DNA of 64,000 nt. It comes from VAZQ01 sp035693615 (GTDB lineage Bacteria > Pseudomonadota > Alphaproteobacteria > Rhizobiales > Xanthobacteraceae). Below the pieces are notes generated by a model, which had not been told where the DNA came from, made no database searches, and saw only the letters and a program-made list of their open reading frames with translations. The position numbers were made by a program, and so were the translations under genes. This document shows, one piece after another, positions 33,740-42,748 of this stretch (the first letter of the stretch is position 1; every line of letters starts with the position of its first letter). The DNA is taken from assembly GCA_035693615.1 (NCBI GenBank), contig DASSGH010000008.1, positions 1 through 64,000 on the forward strand. Direction: 5' to 3'.

Positions 33740-34708
33740 CTAATACGCCTGCAGATATTTTGTGATGTCCACGTGTCCCGGCAGCGTGCCGACCGCGGTG
33801 GAGAAATCGATGAATTTCTGAAACTCGGCCTTGTGCTTATCCGTCAGCTCGCCCGCCATGTAGTAGCGCACCATCGGCACCGTATCGACGACGTCTTCCG
33901 GGGTGAGCGTGTTCTTGGCGAGATACTTGCGCGCCTCCTGCGGGTTGCCATTGACGAAGTCGATCCCCTTTTTCCACACCGCGGCGAAACGCCGGGCGAC
34001 GTCGGGGCGGCTCTTGATGAAGTCGCTGGTGACGGCACAGCCGGCTGCGAACGCGTTGCCGTTCTCGTCGCCCAGGATGTACTTGGCGATGACGCCAGCC
34101 TCGAGCGTGCGCGCCACGCCGAGCTTGCGCATGGTCGAGGCCTGCGGCTCGAGCGTGTAGCCGGCATCGAAAGTCCCGCTGGTCATGACGTTGACGTGCT
34201 GGCTCATGTCCAGTTGGTCCATCGTGTAGTCGCCCTCCTTGAGCCCGACCTTGGCGAGGATCGCCTTCGCCGCGACGAGGTTGGCGGGTCCCGGCGCCGA
34301 CATGAGGCGCGCCCCTTTGAGGTCCTTGAGCTCCGCGGCCGGGTAGCCGGTGCGTGCCACGAACTGCTCCATCTGGTAGGTTTTGCTTTGGCTGTGCACG
34401 CCGATATACATGGCGACGCCGGGCTTCTTGAGATTGGCGTTCATCGCCTCGATGGTCACGAGGACGATGGCGGCCTCGATCTGATTGCTGATCATCGCCG
34501 CGATATTGGGCGGGCCGCCGATGAGCCGGATGGTCTCGGGTTCGATGTTCTGTTCCTTGAAAAACCCGCGCTCGATGGCGACGAAATAGGGCAGTGACGA
34601 CGCGGTCGGGAACACCCCGACCTTGACCTTGTCCTGCGCGGCGGCCGGTTGCGTCAAGCCGGCGAGGGCTATGATTGCCCCCAGTGCCATCGATCGGATC
34701 GTCTGCAT
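33740..34708 (-). CDS. Orphan NitT/TauT-family substrate-binding protein
   Basis: This 322-residue periplasmic binding protein of the NMT1/SsuA type has a signal peptide (MQTIRSMALGAIIALAGL...) cut near AAAQ and the mature start DKVKVGVFPTASSLPYFVAIERGFF. The ATG at 34708 has GGAGGGG upstream, which decides against longer readings. No permease or ATPase gene is adjacent; the nearest such set (30046-32722) is on the opposite strand and already has its own binding protein. It may supply that transporter with a second ligand, or one elsewhere. Confidence 0.91.
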   Translation of the reverse strand: MQTIRSMALGAIIALAGLTQPAAAQDKVKVGVFPTASSLPYFVAIERGFFKEQNIEPETIRLIGGPPNIAAMISNQIEAAIVLVTIEAMNANLKKPGVAMYIGVHSQSKTYQMEQFVARTGYPAAELKDLKGARLMSAPGPANLVAAKAILAKVGLKEGDYTMDQLDMSQHVNVMTSGTFDAGYTLEPQASTMRKLGVARTLEAGVIAKYILGDENGNAFAAGCAVTSDFIKSRPDVARRFAAVWKKGIDFVNGNPQEARKYLAKNTLTPEDVVDTVPMVRYYMAGELTDKHKAEFQKFIDFSTAVGTLPGHVDITKYLQAY

Positions 34709-34978
34709 CACATCCCCTCCATTGTTCGCGGTATGCACCACGTTTCGCCGCGGCATGCAGGAACCGGTCCAGCATCGTCCGAGTCCGCCTCCGGCGGCCG
34801 GCTTCTTATCCTGCCGTCGCCTTCGCCCGGACGAGCGCGATGGCAGCGTCCGCAGCGTGGGCGAGATCACCAGCGTCAGCGCCATGGACCGTTTTTGCTA
34901 TCCGACATTTGCGGCGGGCTGGAATTCACAAGACATTAATGGATTGTATGGGCGCGGCAAGGCGGCCTGACGGATCCA

Positions 34979-35638
34979 ATGCCGAGGTCAGGACGAATGC
35001 AATTCATGGGGCCGGCGGCGCCCGGACGCCGGCGTGCCGTGCTGGAGCGTATCGTCTTCGGGATCGACGCTGCGCTGCGCCGCTGGAATTCCGTCGTTGA
35101 ATTCACCACCGACCCGACCTGCATTCTGCGCATCAGAGTGGATCGCCTCGAGCGGCCGCTTGTGCTCGCTGACGGCACGTCCGCCCGCGCCGGCGAGCGC
35201 TTCGTCGACCTGCATTTGTGGAACGAGCAGATTCCGCCGATGCCGAAGGAGGGCGCCTCGATTGCGTGGGCGCGGCGGATGCACGTCTGCTTCCTGCAAT
35301 CGTTGCAGCAGCTCGTGCGCTACCTCGCCGCGCGACCCGATCTCAACGACATCGCCGTGGTGCGCTGCACGTTGATGTTCGCCAGTCCGGAGCGCGACGA
35401 GCAGATGGCGCGCCTGCTCGGTCGCTACGGTTTCGAGCTCGTCCCCGGCGCAGGCGTGCTGACGTTTTCGGAACGCGCCCGCTGCTTCGGCGAAAACATC
35501 CAGATCTCGCTGATCGTATTGCTGCGCAATGCCTCGGCACTCAGACGCGACACGCTGCGCCGGGGCCGCACGCGGATGTTCATCTCGCGGCGGGCGCTCG
35601 AGCAGCGGTACGGCGGTGCCGCCCGCGTTCATTCCTAG
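34979..35638 (+). CDS. Conserved hypothetical protein, possibly YkoP-like domain
   Basis: This 219-residue protein has no signal peptide or membrane segment. The core (about 40-130) contains DPTCILRIRVDRLERPLVLADG and ERFVDLHLWNEQIPPMP, which resembles the YkoP-like domain found alone or beside polysaccharide deacetylases; I recall this pattern but cannot verify it. The C-terminus is arginine-rich. The start is uncertain (ATG at 34979, with later ATGs at 34997 and 35006; none has a strong ribosome site). It stands alone between a divergent binding-protein gene and an outer-membrane protein gene. Function is not assigned. Confidence 0.7.
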   Translation: MPRSGRMQFMGPAAPGRRRAVLERIVFGIDAALRRWNSVVEFTTDPTCILRIRVDRLERPLVLADGTSARAGERFVDLHLWNEQIPPMPKEGASIAWARRMHVCFLQSLQQLVRYLAARPDLNDIAVVRCTLMFASPERDEQMARLLGRYGFELVPGAGVLTFSERARCFGENIQISLIVLLRNASALRRDTLRRGRTRMFISRRALEQRYGGAARVHS

Positions 35639-35782
35639 CCGTGCTCCATTACCTTCGCCAGCGGCCTCGCACAAAGATTCATTAACCCTGTCGAGAAGGG
35701 AACGCATGGAAGCCGCGCTTTCGCCAATGTTGCGGACAGACTGCCGGACACCTCCAGTCGGGGCGACGAGGAGGAGAGGCCT

Positions 35783-36532
35783 ATGCTTTTCCGTGTCGGT
35801 CGAACGTTCACCGTCGCGTGTTGCGCGAGCGCTGCGGCAATCGAACTCGCGGTCGCCGCCGACATCCCCTATCTGCGAAGTCCGCCGCCGGTCGACGTGC
35901 CGGCGAGCTGGGCCGGCTTCTATCTCGGCGGCCAGATCGGCTATGGCGCCGACAGCGTGCGCTGGCGCAACTTGGGTGCGTCTGCGTTTTTCTCGCCGCT
36001 GAATTCGGGAACGCGCGACAGCGGGAGTGGCGTGATCGGCGGCGGGCAACTCGGCTACAATTTTCAATATAACCGGCTCGTGTTCGGCATCGAGGCATCG
36101 GGGTCGGCGGCCGACTTCGATCGCAGTTTTGCCAGTCCCTATTTCCCCGCGACCGACGTGTGGTCCTCGAAGCTCACCTGGCTGACCACGGTGACCGGCC
36201 GCGTCGGCTACGGGTTCGACACGTGGCTGCCTTATATCAAGGGCGGCTTTGCCGCCGGCAACGTCGAGACCAGCATTCGCGACAACGCGTTCGGCGTGTT
36301 GGCGCAGGGCTCGGCGGTGCATACCGGCTGGACCGTGGGCGGCGGCGTCGAGGTCAAGCTCACGCGCAGCATCTCGCTCGGCTTGGAATTCATGCACACC
36401 GATCTCGGCCGAGGGAACGACATCAACGGATCGGTCGCGGCCGGCTTCGTGCCGGCGACGCCGGAAAGCTACGGCGTTGGGCTGCGCAGCGACAGCATCA
36501 TGGCGCGGTTCAATTATCTCTTCGGCCAGTGA
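35783..36532 (+). CDS. Outer-membrane beta-barrel protein (Omp25/Omp31-like)
   Basis: This 249-residue protein has a signal peptide ending near AVAA and then DIPYLRSPPPVDVPASWAGFYLGGQIGYG, the classic opening of small alphaproteobacterial porin-like proteins. Alternating hydrophobic strands follow, each rich in Gly and aromatics (TWLTTVTGRVGYGFDTWLPY, TGWTVGGGVEVKLT). The C-terminal strand is SIMARFNYLFGQ; ending in Q rather than F is slightly unusual. Size fits an eight-stranded barrel. Role is structural or antigenic in related bacteria; specific function here is unknown. Confidence 0.88.
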   Translation: MLFRVGRTFTVACCASAAAIELAVAADIPYLRSPPPVDVPASWAGFYLGGQIGYGADSVRWRNLGASAFFSPLNSGTRDSGSGVIGGGQLGYNFQYNRLVFGIEASGSAADFDRSFASPYFPATDVWSSKLTWLTTVTGRVGYGFDTWLPYIKGGFAAGNVETSIRDNAFGVLAQGSAVHTGWTVGGGVEVKLTRSISLGLEFMHTDLGRGNDINGSVAAGFVPATPESYGVGLRSDSIMARFNYLFGQ

Positions 36533-36695
36533 GGCGGGGCCGCGCGCTGCCCCTTCCGTGGCTGGGCGGGGCCCCGCCGCTGCGGCTTGCTCGGCGTTGC
36601 CGCGTCGACTACATACCCTGCGGACCCGCGAGGCTAACCCAGCATGCGAAGGCTGGGAATCGTCGCGGGCGCCCTGGAAGTCCTTTGCACCTGAT

Positions 36696-36772
36696 GGCGG
36701 GGTAGCTCAGCTGGTCAGAGCGGCGGAATCATAATCCGTAGGTCGCCGGTTCGATCCCGGCCCCCGCTACCA
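36696..36772 (+). tRNA. tRNA-Met (anticodon CAT, elongator type)
   Basis: This 77-base cloverleaf is complete. The acceptor stem is GGCGGGG with CCCCGCT (first pair G-T), the D arm GCTC/GAGC, the anticodon stem GCGGA/TCCGT around loop ATCATAA (anticodon CAT), and the T arm GCCGG/CCGGC around TTCGATC. The 3' CCA is encoded. The overall sequence fits elongator tRNA-Met of alphaproteobacteria better than initiator or lysidine-type tRNA-Ile. No integrase or duplicated 3' end is seen next to it. Confidence 0.95.
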
Positions 36773-36970
36773 TCATTCCGCACCCATTCAGGAATGCTCT
36801 TTCCGCGCATCGCATCGCCTCGCTTCGAGCATGCGCGGGGATCATTGGGCCATCGCGATCGAGGTGATTGACCTAGCTCCGGTGCGCCGCGCTAGGTTAT
36901 CTCAGGAGCCTGGTACACGATCGTCCATCCCCCACACGCGTTGCCCGACACCTCATTCGGTCTTGAACGT

Positions 36971-37879
36971 ATGCAGCCCTCTCTTTTGCGGCGCGGTGAG
37001 GCGATCGCTCTCCTCGCCGCCATTGCCTTCGCCTGGGGGACCAGCTGGCCGGTCATCAAGGCGATCCTGCAAGACCTGCCGCCAATGTGGGCGATGGTGC
37101 TTCGATCCACGATTGGCACTGCTGTCTTATTTGCGATCTCAGCCTTTCGCCGAAATCTCGTCCTTCCGCGACGCGGCGACGTTCCAGTCGTCCTCAACAT
37201 TGGTCTGCTCCACATGGTTGCGTTTACCGGGCTGGTTACGCTCGGGCTCCAGTTCGTCCCGGCCGGACGCTCGGTCGTACTCGGTTACACCACTCCGCTC
37301 TGGGTCACTATTGGAGCGCGGCTGTTTCTCGGCGAAGCTTTGACGCTATCGCGCGTCATTGGCCTCATCGTCGGTCTATCCGGCCTGCTGCTTCTGTTCG
37401 ATCCTTCGACGTTCGACTGGAGCAACCACGACGCGGTTATTGGCAACGCTTTGGTGCTCCTAGCAGCCGTGTGTTGGGCCGTAAGCATTGTGCACGTGCG
37501 CGCCCACAAGTGGATCTCCACGCCCTTCGAGCTGGTCCCCTGGCAGGCATTGCTGGCAACGTGCGTTTTCGTCCTCCTGGCGCTCATGTTCGAAGCCGTG
37601 CCGCGGATCGAATGGAATGCTCGCTTGGCCGTGTTGCTGCTCTACGGCGGGGCCGTGGGAATAGCGGTTCCCTACTGGGCCATGCAGACCGTCAACCGCA
37701 GCCTGCCGGCCATCACCACCGCGCTCGGATTGCTTGCGGTCCCGATCGTCGGCGTGATTTCCTCCTCGATTGCATTGGGCGAGCCGCTCACCCTCGTGCT
37801 GCTTGCGGCGACAGCCCTCATCATCGGCGGCGTTGCCATTGGGCTCAGCGATCCAATCGGCAGATTGTATCGACCTTAA
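36971..37879 (+). CDS. DMT-superfamily EamA transporter
   Basis: This 302-residue inner-membrane protein has two EamA repeats and about ten hydrophobic segments, starting with EAIALLAAIAFAWGTSWPVIK. The repeat-end motif is seen as GEALTLSRVIGLIVGLSGLLLL in the first half and GEPLTLVLLAATALIIGGVAIG in the second. Such proteins export metabolites or amino acids. The ATG at 36971 is preferred; an upstream TTG ten codons earlier is possible. By eye its third codon positions are less GC-rich than in the catabolic island, and it starts 198 bases after the tRNA-Met gene. Confidence 0.9.
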   Translation: MQPSLLRRGEAIALLAAIAFAWGTSWPVIKAILQDLPPMWAMVLRSTIGTAVLFAISAFRRNLVLPRRGDVPVVLNIGLLHMVAFTGLVTLGLQFVPAGRSVVLGYTTPLWVTIGARLFLGEALTLSRVIGLIVGLSGLLLLFDPSTFDWSNHDAVIGNALVLLAAVCWAVSIVHVRAHKWISTPFELVPWQALLATCVFVLLALMFEAVPRIEWNARLAVLLLYGGAVGIAVPYWAMQTVNRSLPAITTALGLLAVPIVGVISSSIALGEPLTLVLLAATALIIGGVAIGLSDPIGRLYRP

Positions 37880-37946
37880 ACCGCCCGGGTTGCTATCGTG
37901 GATACGATCCGGTGCCTTGGCATCGAGAGAAGGCAGGAGGGGGACC

Positions 37947-38951
37947 ATGACGATCGAGATCGCAGCCTTTCGCAAGCGATTCACTCGGCGTGCGGCTCTC
38001 GGGGGCGCCGCAACGATGCTTGCAGCACCCGCTTTTGCAGAGGACTGCCGGATTGGACCGCCACCCCATGCGAAGGGTCCGCCCGTTTGGATGGATATGG
38101 ACCAGGTCGAACTCGATGCGGCCTACGATCAGGCGTTCTACGCGCCGCTGATGCTGGAAATCTTAAATCGTCTGGCCTCGACGAGCGAAGCGGTGCGCAC
38201 TCGCCTCGGCCCGCCGATGCGCGAGGCTTATGGTCCGACCGCGGTCGAGAAACTCGATGTCTATCGAACCAACCGCGCCAAAGCCCCGATCTTCGTATTC
38301 ATTCACGGCGGCGCTTGGCTGGGCGGAGAGGCAAAAAATAACGCATTTCCAGCCGAAATGATTGTCAACGCCGGCGCCCACTACGTTCCGCTCGACTTCA
38401 TTGCAATAAAGGAGGCTGGCGGGGATCTCCGCGTCATGGCGGATCAGGTGCGTCGCGCTATCGCCTGGGTCTATAGAAATGCCGACAAATTCGATGGTGA
38501 TCGTGACCGTCTCTATATCGGCGGTCATTCCTCGGGAGGACATCTCTGCGGCGTGGCGCTGGTGACCGATTGGCAGAACGATTTTGGCCTGCCGGGAAAC
38601 ATCGTGAAAGGCGGGCTGTGCATGAGCGGCATGTACGACATGAAGGCCGTCCGCCTCTCGAAGCGCAACGCATACGTCAAATTCACCGACGAGATGGAAC
38701 AAGCGATGAGCTCGCAGCGCCATCTCGATCTATTGCGCGCGCCGATCATCGTGACTTACGGCACCGATGAGACGCCAGAGTTCCAGCGCCAGAACCGAGA
38801 TTTTGCTGCTGCGGTGAAGGCTTCAGGAAAACCGGTCGAACTGGTCGAGGGACCGCACTTCAATCACTTCGAAATGCTCGAGTCGCTGGGTAATCCGTAC
38901 GGGCCGAATGGCCGGGCAGCCCTCGCGCTGATGAAACTCTCACCGGTGTGA
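37947..38951 (+). CDS. Exported alpha/beta hydrolase (formamidase/esterase-like)
   Basis: This 334-residue protein has a Tat-like signal (KRFTRRAALGGAATMLAAPAFA), so it probably acts in the periplasm. The hydrolase core has HGGAW (oxyanion hole, near 111-115) and the nucleophile elbow GGHSSGGH (Ser near 195), with the catalytic His expected in GPHFNHFEM near the end. This pattern is shared by kynurenine formamidase-like and carboxylesterase-like enzymes. GGAGGGGG precedes the ATG at 37947. It follows the DMT gene by 67 bases; a functional link is unproven. Confidence 0.87.
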   Translation: MTIEIAAFRKRFTRRAALGGAATMLAAPAFAEDCRIGPPPHAKGPPVWMDMDQVELDAAYDQAFYAPLMLEILNRLASTSEAVRTRLGPPMREAYGPTAVEKLDVYRTNRAKAPIFVFIHGGAWLGGEAKNNAFPAEMIVNAGAHYVPLDFIAIKEAGGDLRVMADQVRRAIAWVYRNADKFDGDRDRLYIGGHSSGGHLCGVALVTDWQNDFGLPGNIVKGGLCMSGMYDMKAVRLSKRNAYVKFTDEMEQAMSSQRHLDLLRAPIIVTYGTDETPEFQRQNRDFAAAVKASGKPVELVEGPHFNHFEMLESLGNPYGPNGRAALALMKLSPV

Positions 38952-39101
38952 GCTTGGAGAAGGCAGCCGCCTCGGCAACTCTGCCAGCGCGCAGTTAGAG
39001 CTTTCTCGCCATCCGCGTGTCAGCAGGCCCCACCGCCTCCAATCGACAGGTGTTCGGCACCCGCGCTATGATCGCGGTGGGGCACGCACGGGGTGTAGAC
39101 C

Positions 39102-39537
39102 ATGGTAAAACATTTCGACCACTGCACGATCGTCGTGCGCGACGTTGAGCGCGCCAAGATGTTTTTTTTCAGTCTTGGGCTTCAAAGAAGCCGTTTCCGT
39201 TGTGATCGCCGGAGAGCCGTTTGCCAGTTACATGGGTGTTCCGGGTATCGAGGCCGATCACGTCACGCTCGTGTTGGAGAACGCGTCCCCTCGATCGGAA
39301 ATCCAACTTCTGCATTACCGCCATCCCGAGCCGCTGCCAGATCCACACATTCGCGACCTCTACAAAGTTGGGATGAACCACCTCTGTTTTGCGGTCGAAA
39401 ACATCGAGGCCGAAGTTGCCAAGCTCAGAAGCAACGGGTTTAAGACCAGGAACGAGATTATGGATTTCCACTCACGCAAGCTGGTGTTCATCGACGGCCC
39501 CGAAGGGGTGACCATAGAACTCTCGCAGTGGCACTAG
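39102..39537 (+). pseudogene. VOC (glyoxalase-like) protein interrupted by a frameshift at a T8 run
   Basis: The reading starts MVKHFDHCTIVVRDVERAKM in one frame and continues SVLGFKEAVSVVIAGEPFAS and onward to KLVFIDGPEGVTIELSQWH in the next. Together they make a complete VOC metalloenzyme of about 145 residues, with metal-site patterns in HFDHCTIVV, MNHLCFAV and VTIEL. The break is at the eight thymines 39162-39169; seven would restore one frame (AKMFFSVLGF). It could be a recent pseudogene, a sequencing error or slippage-dependent expression. The rest shows no decay. Confidence 0.82.
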
Positions 39538-39547
39538 AGCCGCTCCG

Positions 39548-40957
39548 TCAAATGGGCGGGGCAGGCAAGGCGGGCAGCACGGTTTCGAGAGCGAGCCCGA
39601 TCGCCAGAAGCTCGTGGTCGCTTTTTTCCGGCGCGTCGATTGCCAGGCCGACAGGGAGCCCGGCTTTGGTCATACCGGCGGGCAGACTCAGGCCGGGGAT
39701 GCCCGCGGCGCTGCCGGGAGCGAGATTGCGGATAAAGGTGGACAGAGTCGACACCGGCACGCCGTTGAGCATGACCGTGTCATCCTCTCCGATTTTCGCG
39801 GCCGGCAGCGGCGTTGTCGGGAATACCATCGCGGCGACGCCGCGCTCGCGGAAATAGCGGCGGTAGGTCTCCTGCAGCGCTGGACGATGTTTGCTGAGCG
39901 CCTCGCGATACGTGGCCTCCGACACCGCGTCTGCGCCGCGCAGGCTCGCCAGTGCTCGCTTGACCGACGGGCTCTTCACTTGTGCCATGAGGGCGGCAAA
40001 GTCGAGGCCGGTTTCGTGCTCGGCCAGATACCGCTCGAGCTCGATCACCGTCTCGTAGAGCATGATTGGAAAGCCGGCCGCGGCGTCGAGCGCGGCGACA
40101 TTGGCAACATCGCCCTCGACCAGCACGACACCGGCGTCGCGCAGTCGTGCCAGCGCTGCTTCAAGTATCGCGGCGAGCTCGGCGTCGAGATCTTCCCAGA
40201 AATAGCCGCGCGGCAGTCCGAGGCGCAGCCCTTTGAGAGCTGAGGGCGTGACCTCGGTCGGCCCGCCGGTAATGACGCCGTCGAGGAGCACGCAGTCGCC
40301 AACATGACGCGCCATCGGTCCGGCGGTGTCACGGGTATGCGAGAGTGGAACGATGCCGGCCTGCGACCAGCGCAAGGTGGTCGGGCGCATGCTCGTGATG
40401 CCGCAAAGTGCGGCAGGGACGCGTATGGACCCGCCGGTATCCGTGCCGAGGGCGGCCGGCGCGAGCCGCGCCGCGACAGCGGCGGCGCTACCGCCGCTCG
40501 AGCCGCCGGGGATGCGCGTGGGGTCGTACGGGTTGCGCGCCGGACCAAACGCCGCGTTGTTGTTGGTCGGACCATAGGCAAGCTCTTGCAAATTGGTTTT
40601 GCCGAGCACGATGGCGCCCGCATCGAGCAAGCGCTGCACAATCGCTGCGTTGCGTTTCGGGCGATGCGCCGCGAGCGCGGGCGTTCCGGCGGTGGTGGGA
40701 AACTCGGCGGTATCGATGTTGTCCTTGAGCGCGATCGGAACACCATGCAGCGGCCCCAGCCGCTCGCCGCGCCGACGCCGCGCGTCGGCGGCGCGTGCCG
40801 CAGCGCGCAGGCGGTCCGCCTCGAGGCTGATGAACGCGTTGAGCGGTGACGCCGCGCAGCGCGCCAACAGCGCCTCCGCCAGCGCTTCCGCCGTTTGCTC
40901 GCCCTTGCGGAGCGCATCCGCTGCCCTCCCGGCACCGAGTTCAAATAACACCGGCAT
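39548..40957 (-). CDS. Amidase-signature family enzyme
   Basis: This 469-residue amidase cleaves a carboxamide or similar bond. The Ser-cisSer-Lys triad is intact: Lys78 in PIALKDNIDT, cis-Ser153 in PGGSSGGSAAAVA and the nucleophile Ser177 in GTDTGGSIRVPA, all spaced exactly as in GatA and relatives. AGGAAGG precedes the ATG. No gatB or gatC is nearby, so it is unlikely to be the tRNA amidotransferase subunit. It ends 10 bases from the VOC reading frame on the opposite strand. Substrate unknown; aryl or aliphatic amides are typical. Confidence 0.9.
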   Translation of the reverse strand: MPVLFELGAGRAADALRKGEQTAEALAEALLARCAASPLNAFISLEADRLRAAARAADARRRRGERLGPLHGVPIALKDNIDTAEFPTTAGTPALAAHRPKRNAAIVQRLLDAGAIVLGKTNLQELAYGPTNNNAAFGPARNPYDPTRIPGGSSGGSAAAVAARLAPAALGTDTGGSIRVPAALCGITSMRPTTLRWSQAGIVPLSHTRDTAGPMARHVGDCVLLDGVITGGPTEVTPSALKGLRLGLPRGYFWEDLDAELAAILEAALARLRDAGVVLVEGDVANVAALDAAAGFPIMLYETVIELERYLAEHETGLDFAALMAQVKSPSVKRALASLRGADAVSEATYREALSKHRPALQETYRRYFRERGVAAMVFPTTPLPAAKIGEDDTVMLNGVPVSTLSTFIRNLAPGSAAGIPGLSLPAGMTKAGLPVGLAIDAPEKSDHELLAIGLALETVLPALPAPPI

Positions 40958-41261
40958 CCGCTCGCCTTCCTCTGTAATTACTCGTCGCGGCGCACCTTAC
41001 AGGCCGCATGCGACAGAATGAATGGGATCCCGCTGGGACTATGATCAGCCGCCTGCGCTACTCCAAACACGCGCCCGAGCACCGCATCGGTGATCGTTTT
41101 TGGCCGGCGGAAGACTGGCAGATCTGCGCCTTGCATCGTCGCCGCTATGTGCGAAGCTTCGCGTAGGCCCCATATTGGCCGCCGGATCAGCACTCGCAGG
41201 CTTGCGTCGCAAGAGCGGCATGGATGACGGCAAGACTGCAAAGGTCAACGAGGAGGAAAAG
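40958..41261. other. Divergent intergenic region without a visible gene
   Basis: These 304 bases separate the oppositely oriented amidase and ABM genes and probably hold both promoters. I see no ORF with a ribosome site, no tRNA and no strong palindrome. An in-frame extension of the downstream gene to 41100 exists but lacks support. Confidence 0.6.
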
Positions 41262-41594
41262 ATGTTCATTGCCATGAACCGCTTCCGGGTGAAGAAGGGA
41301 TCAGAAGCGGCGTTCGAGCAGGTGTGGCTCAGCCGCGACTCGCAGCTGAACAAGGTGCCGGGCTTCGTCGAATTCCACCTGCTCAAGGGCCCCGAGCATG
41401 AAGAGTTCACGCTCTATGCGTCGCATACGGTCTGGCAAAGCATGAGTGCGTTCGAAGCCTGGACCAAGTCGGAGGCTTTTCGTGCCGTCCACAAGGATGC
41501 GGGACAGAACAAGCCGCTCTACATCGACCATCCGCAATTCGAGGGGTTCGAGGTGAAGCAGACCGTATCTCGCGGCAAAACCGCGGTCGCCTAG
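41262..41594 (+). CDS. Antibiotic-biosynthesis-monooxygenase (ABM/HmoA-like) domain protein
   Basis: This 110-residue single-domain protein of the dimeric alpha-beta barrel type starts MFIAMNRFRVKKGSEAAFEQVW, the standard ABM opening, and contains PGFVEFHLLKGPE and the W-S-AFEAWTKSEAF region. Relatives degrade haem, oxidise quinols or have no known reaction. The ATG at 41262 is supported by AGGAGGAAA directly upstream, against longer in-frame readings. A histidine in HKDAGQ is the only obvious candidate ligand for haem. Function is open. Confidence 0.85.
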   Translation: MFIAMNRFRVKKGSEAAFEQVWLSRDSQLNKVPGFVEFHLLKGPEHEEFTLYASHTVWQSMSAFEAWTKSEAFRAVHKDAGQNKPLYIDHPQFEGFEVKQTVSRGKTAVA

Positions 41595-41668
41595 GGTTTG
41601 CCGGGCTGCGAAAATCGGTTTTCAACGTGACGCCGGTGCCACGCCCTCCGATGCGGAAAACTCCATCG

Positions 41669-42748
41669 CTATCGCGCGTCGGCGCGCCGCGTCGGCGCCG
41701 TTGAGCTCTTGGCATTAGGCTCGGCGGGAGAGAGCGTATAGGTGAGCCACAGGTTCCAGCCCTCGGGCCGGTTCGCCGCGGCAAACTCCTTGTAGGCTTT
41801 GACGTTCAGGTTGGCATCGAGCTCGCCCAGGGAGACGGTGTAGCCGAACTGGCCGCCGGCGCTCGCGACGCGCGACTGGAAGCAGCCGACCCGGTCGCCG
41901 GCGCCGCCATCGCAACTCGCTTGATTATAGAGATAGCCCACCAGGCCGATCTGGAGCTGCTTGGTCAGGAAACGCGACGCGCCCCAATCGAAATGCACGT
42001 CGACCCCGCTGCGGTAGTCGGTGTCGGGGTTGACAAAATTGTAAGTCAGCCCGGCAATCGCCGAGAATTCGTAGCCTGTCTGCTCGTTGAAATAGGTGTA
42101 GCCGCCGCCCGCGTCCACAGCGCCGTGGCCGATGCCGATATTGGACAGCCGTTCGCGGCTGTAGGCGCCGACTGGAACATTGCCGGTCACGTAAGTCATC
42201 ACGTTGTGCACGCCGGTGTTCCAGCGCAGCGAAAACTGCGGAGCCAAATCTCCGAAACCGGTTATTGTGTCGCTGAACGTCTCGAACCGAGATTCGGGGG
42301 ATCGTCCGACGAGCGACTGGTCGGTGATGACCGCATCGTCGGTTGTCCGCTTGCGGCCGTAAGTCGCTTGCACCGCGAGGGCGGCCTGGCCGCCGAAAAC
42401 CGGGGTCGCGAACGTGTATGTCGGGGTCACCATCGCCAGATCTTCAGGCTGGATCGAGATGGCGCTCACGTTTTCGCCAACCTCGCCGGTGAGCCGTCCA
42501 ACCCTGATCAAGCGGGCGCGCGCGACGTCGCTGCCGGCGGTGGTCGAGGTGTGCCAATAGGTCGACGTCAGCGAGAAGCCGGGCTGGGAGGGAGTGGCAG
42601 CAAGGCTGGCAAACGATCCCGGGGTCCAGAAGCTCTCGCCGATTTCGTCCGCCGTGGCAAAGTCGCCGGCAAGCGCCAGCGCCGCGCCAACGGCTGCACC
42701 TGCCAGGCACCTCGACCACAACCGAAGCCGCGCGGCCGATCCGCTCAT
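41669..42748 (-). CDS. Outer-membrane beta-barrel transporter (phenol MetA-type)
   Basis: This 359-residue protein has a signal peptide ending near FATA and then repeated amphipathic beta-strands. Family clues are the GFSLTSTYWHTSTTAG opening, TPTYTFATPVFGGQAALAVQATYG, and the C-terminal WNLWLTYTLSPAEPN strand, which fit the MetA-pathway-of-phenol-degradation (PF13557) type of outer-membrane channels thought to help hydrophobic or aromatic compounds cross. Single gene, AAGAGGG just before the ATG. The last ten residues after the terminal strand are polar and unusual for a barrel end. Confidence 0.82.
   Translation of the reverse strand: MSGSAARLRLWSRCLAGAAVGAALALAGDFATADEIGESFWTPGSFASLAATPSQPGFSLTSTYWHTSTTAGSDVARARLIRVGRLTGEVGENVSAISIQPEDLAMVTPTYTFATPVFGGQAALAVQATYGRKRTTDDAVITDQSLVGRSPESRFETFSDTITGFGDLAPQFSLRWNTGVHNVMTYVTGNVPVGAYSRERLSNIGIGHGAVDAGGGYTYFNEQTGYEFSAIAGLTYNFVNPDTDYRSGVDVHFDWGASRFLTKQLQIGLVGYLYNQASCDGGAGDRVGCFQSRVASAGGQFGYTVSLGELDANLNVKAYKEFAAANRPEGWNLWLTYTLSPAEPNAKSSTAPTRRADAR

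Noticed and set aside
36696..36772. Genomic-island attachment site at tRNA-Met
   Set aside because: No integrase and no second copy of the tRNA 3' end were found downstream. Only the codon-usage impression remains, reported with low interest.
39548..40957. gatA, the tRNA amidotransferase A subunit
   Set aside because: The triad matches, but gatB and gatC are absent and the gene stands alone, so a general amidase is the safer call.
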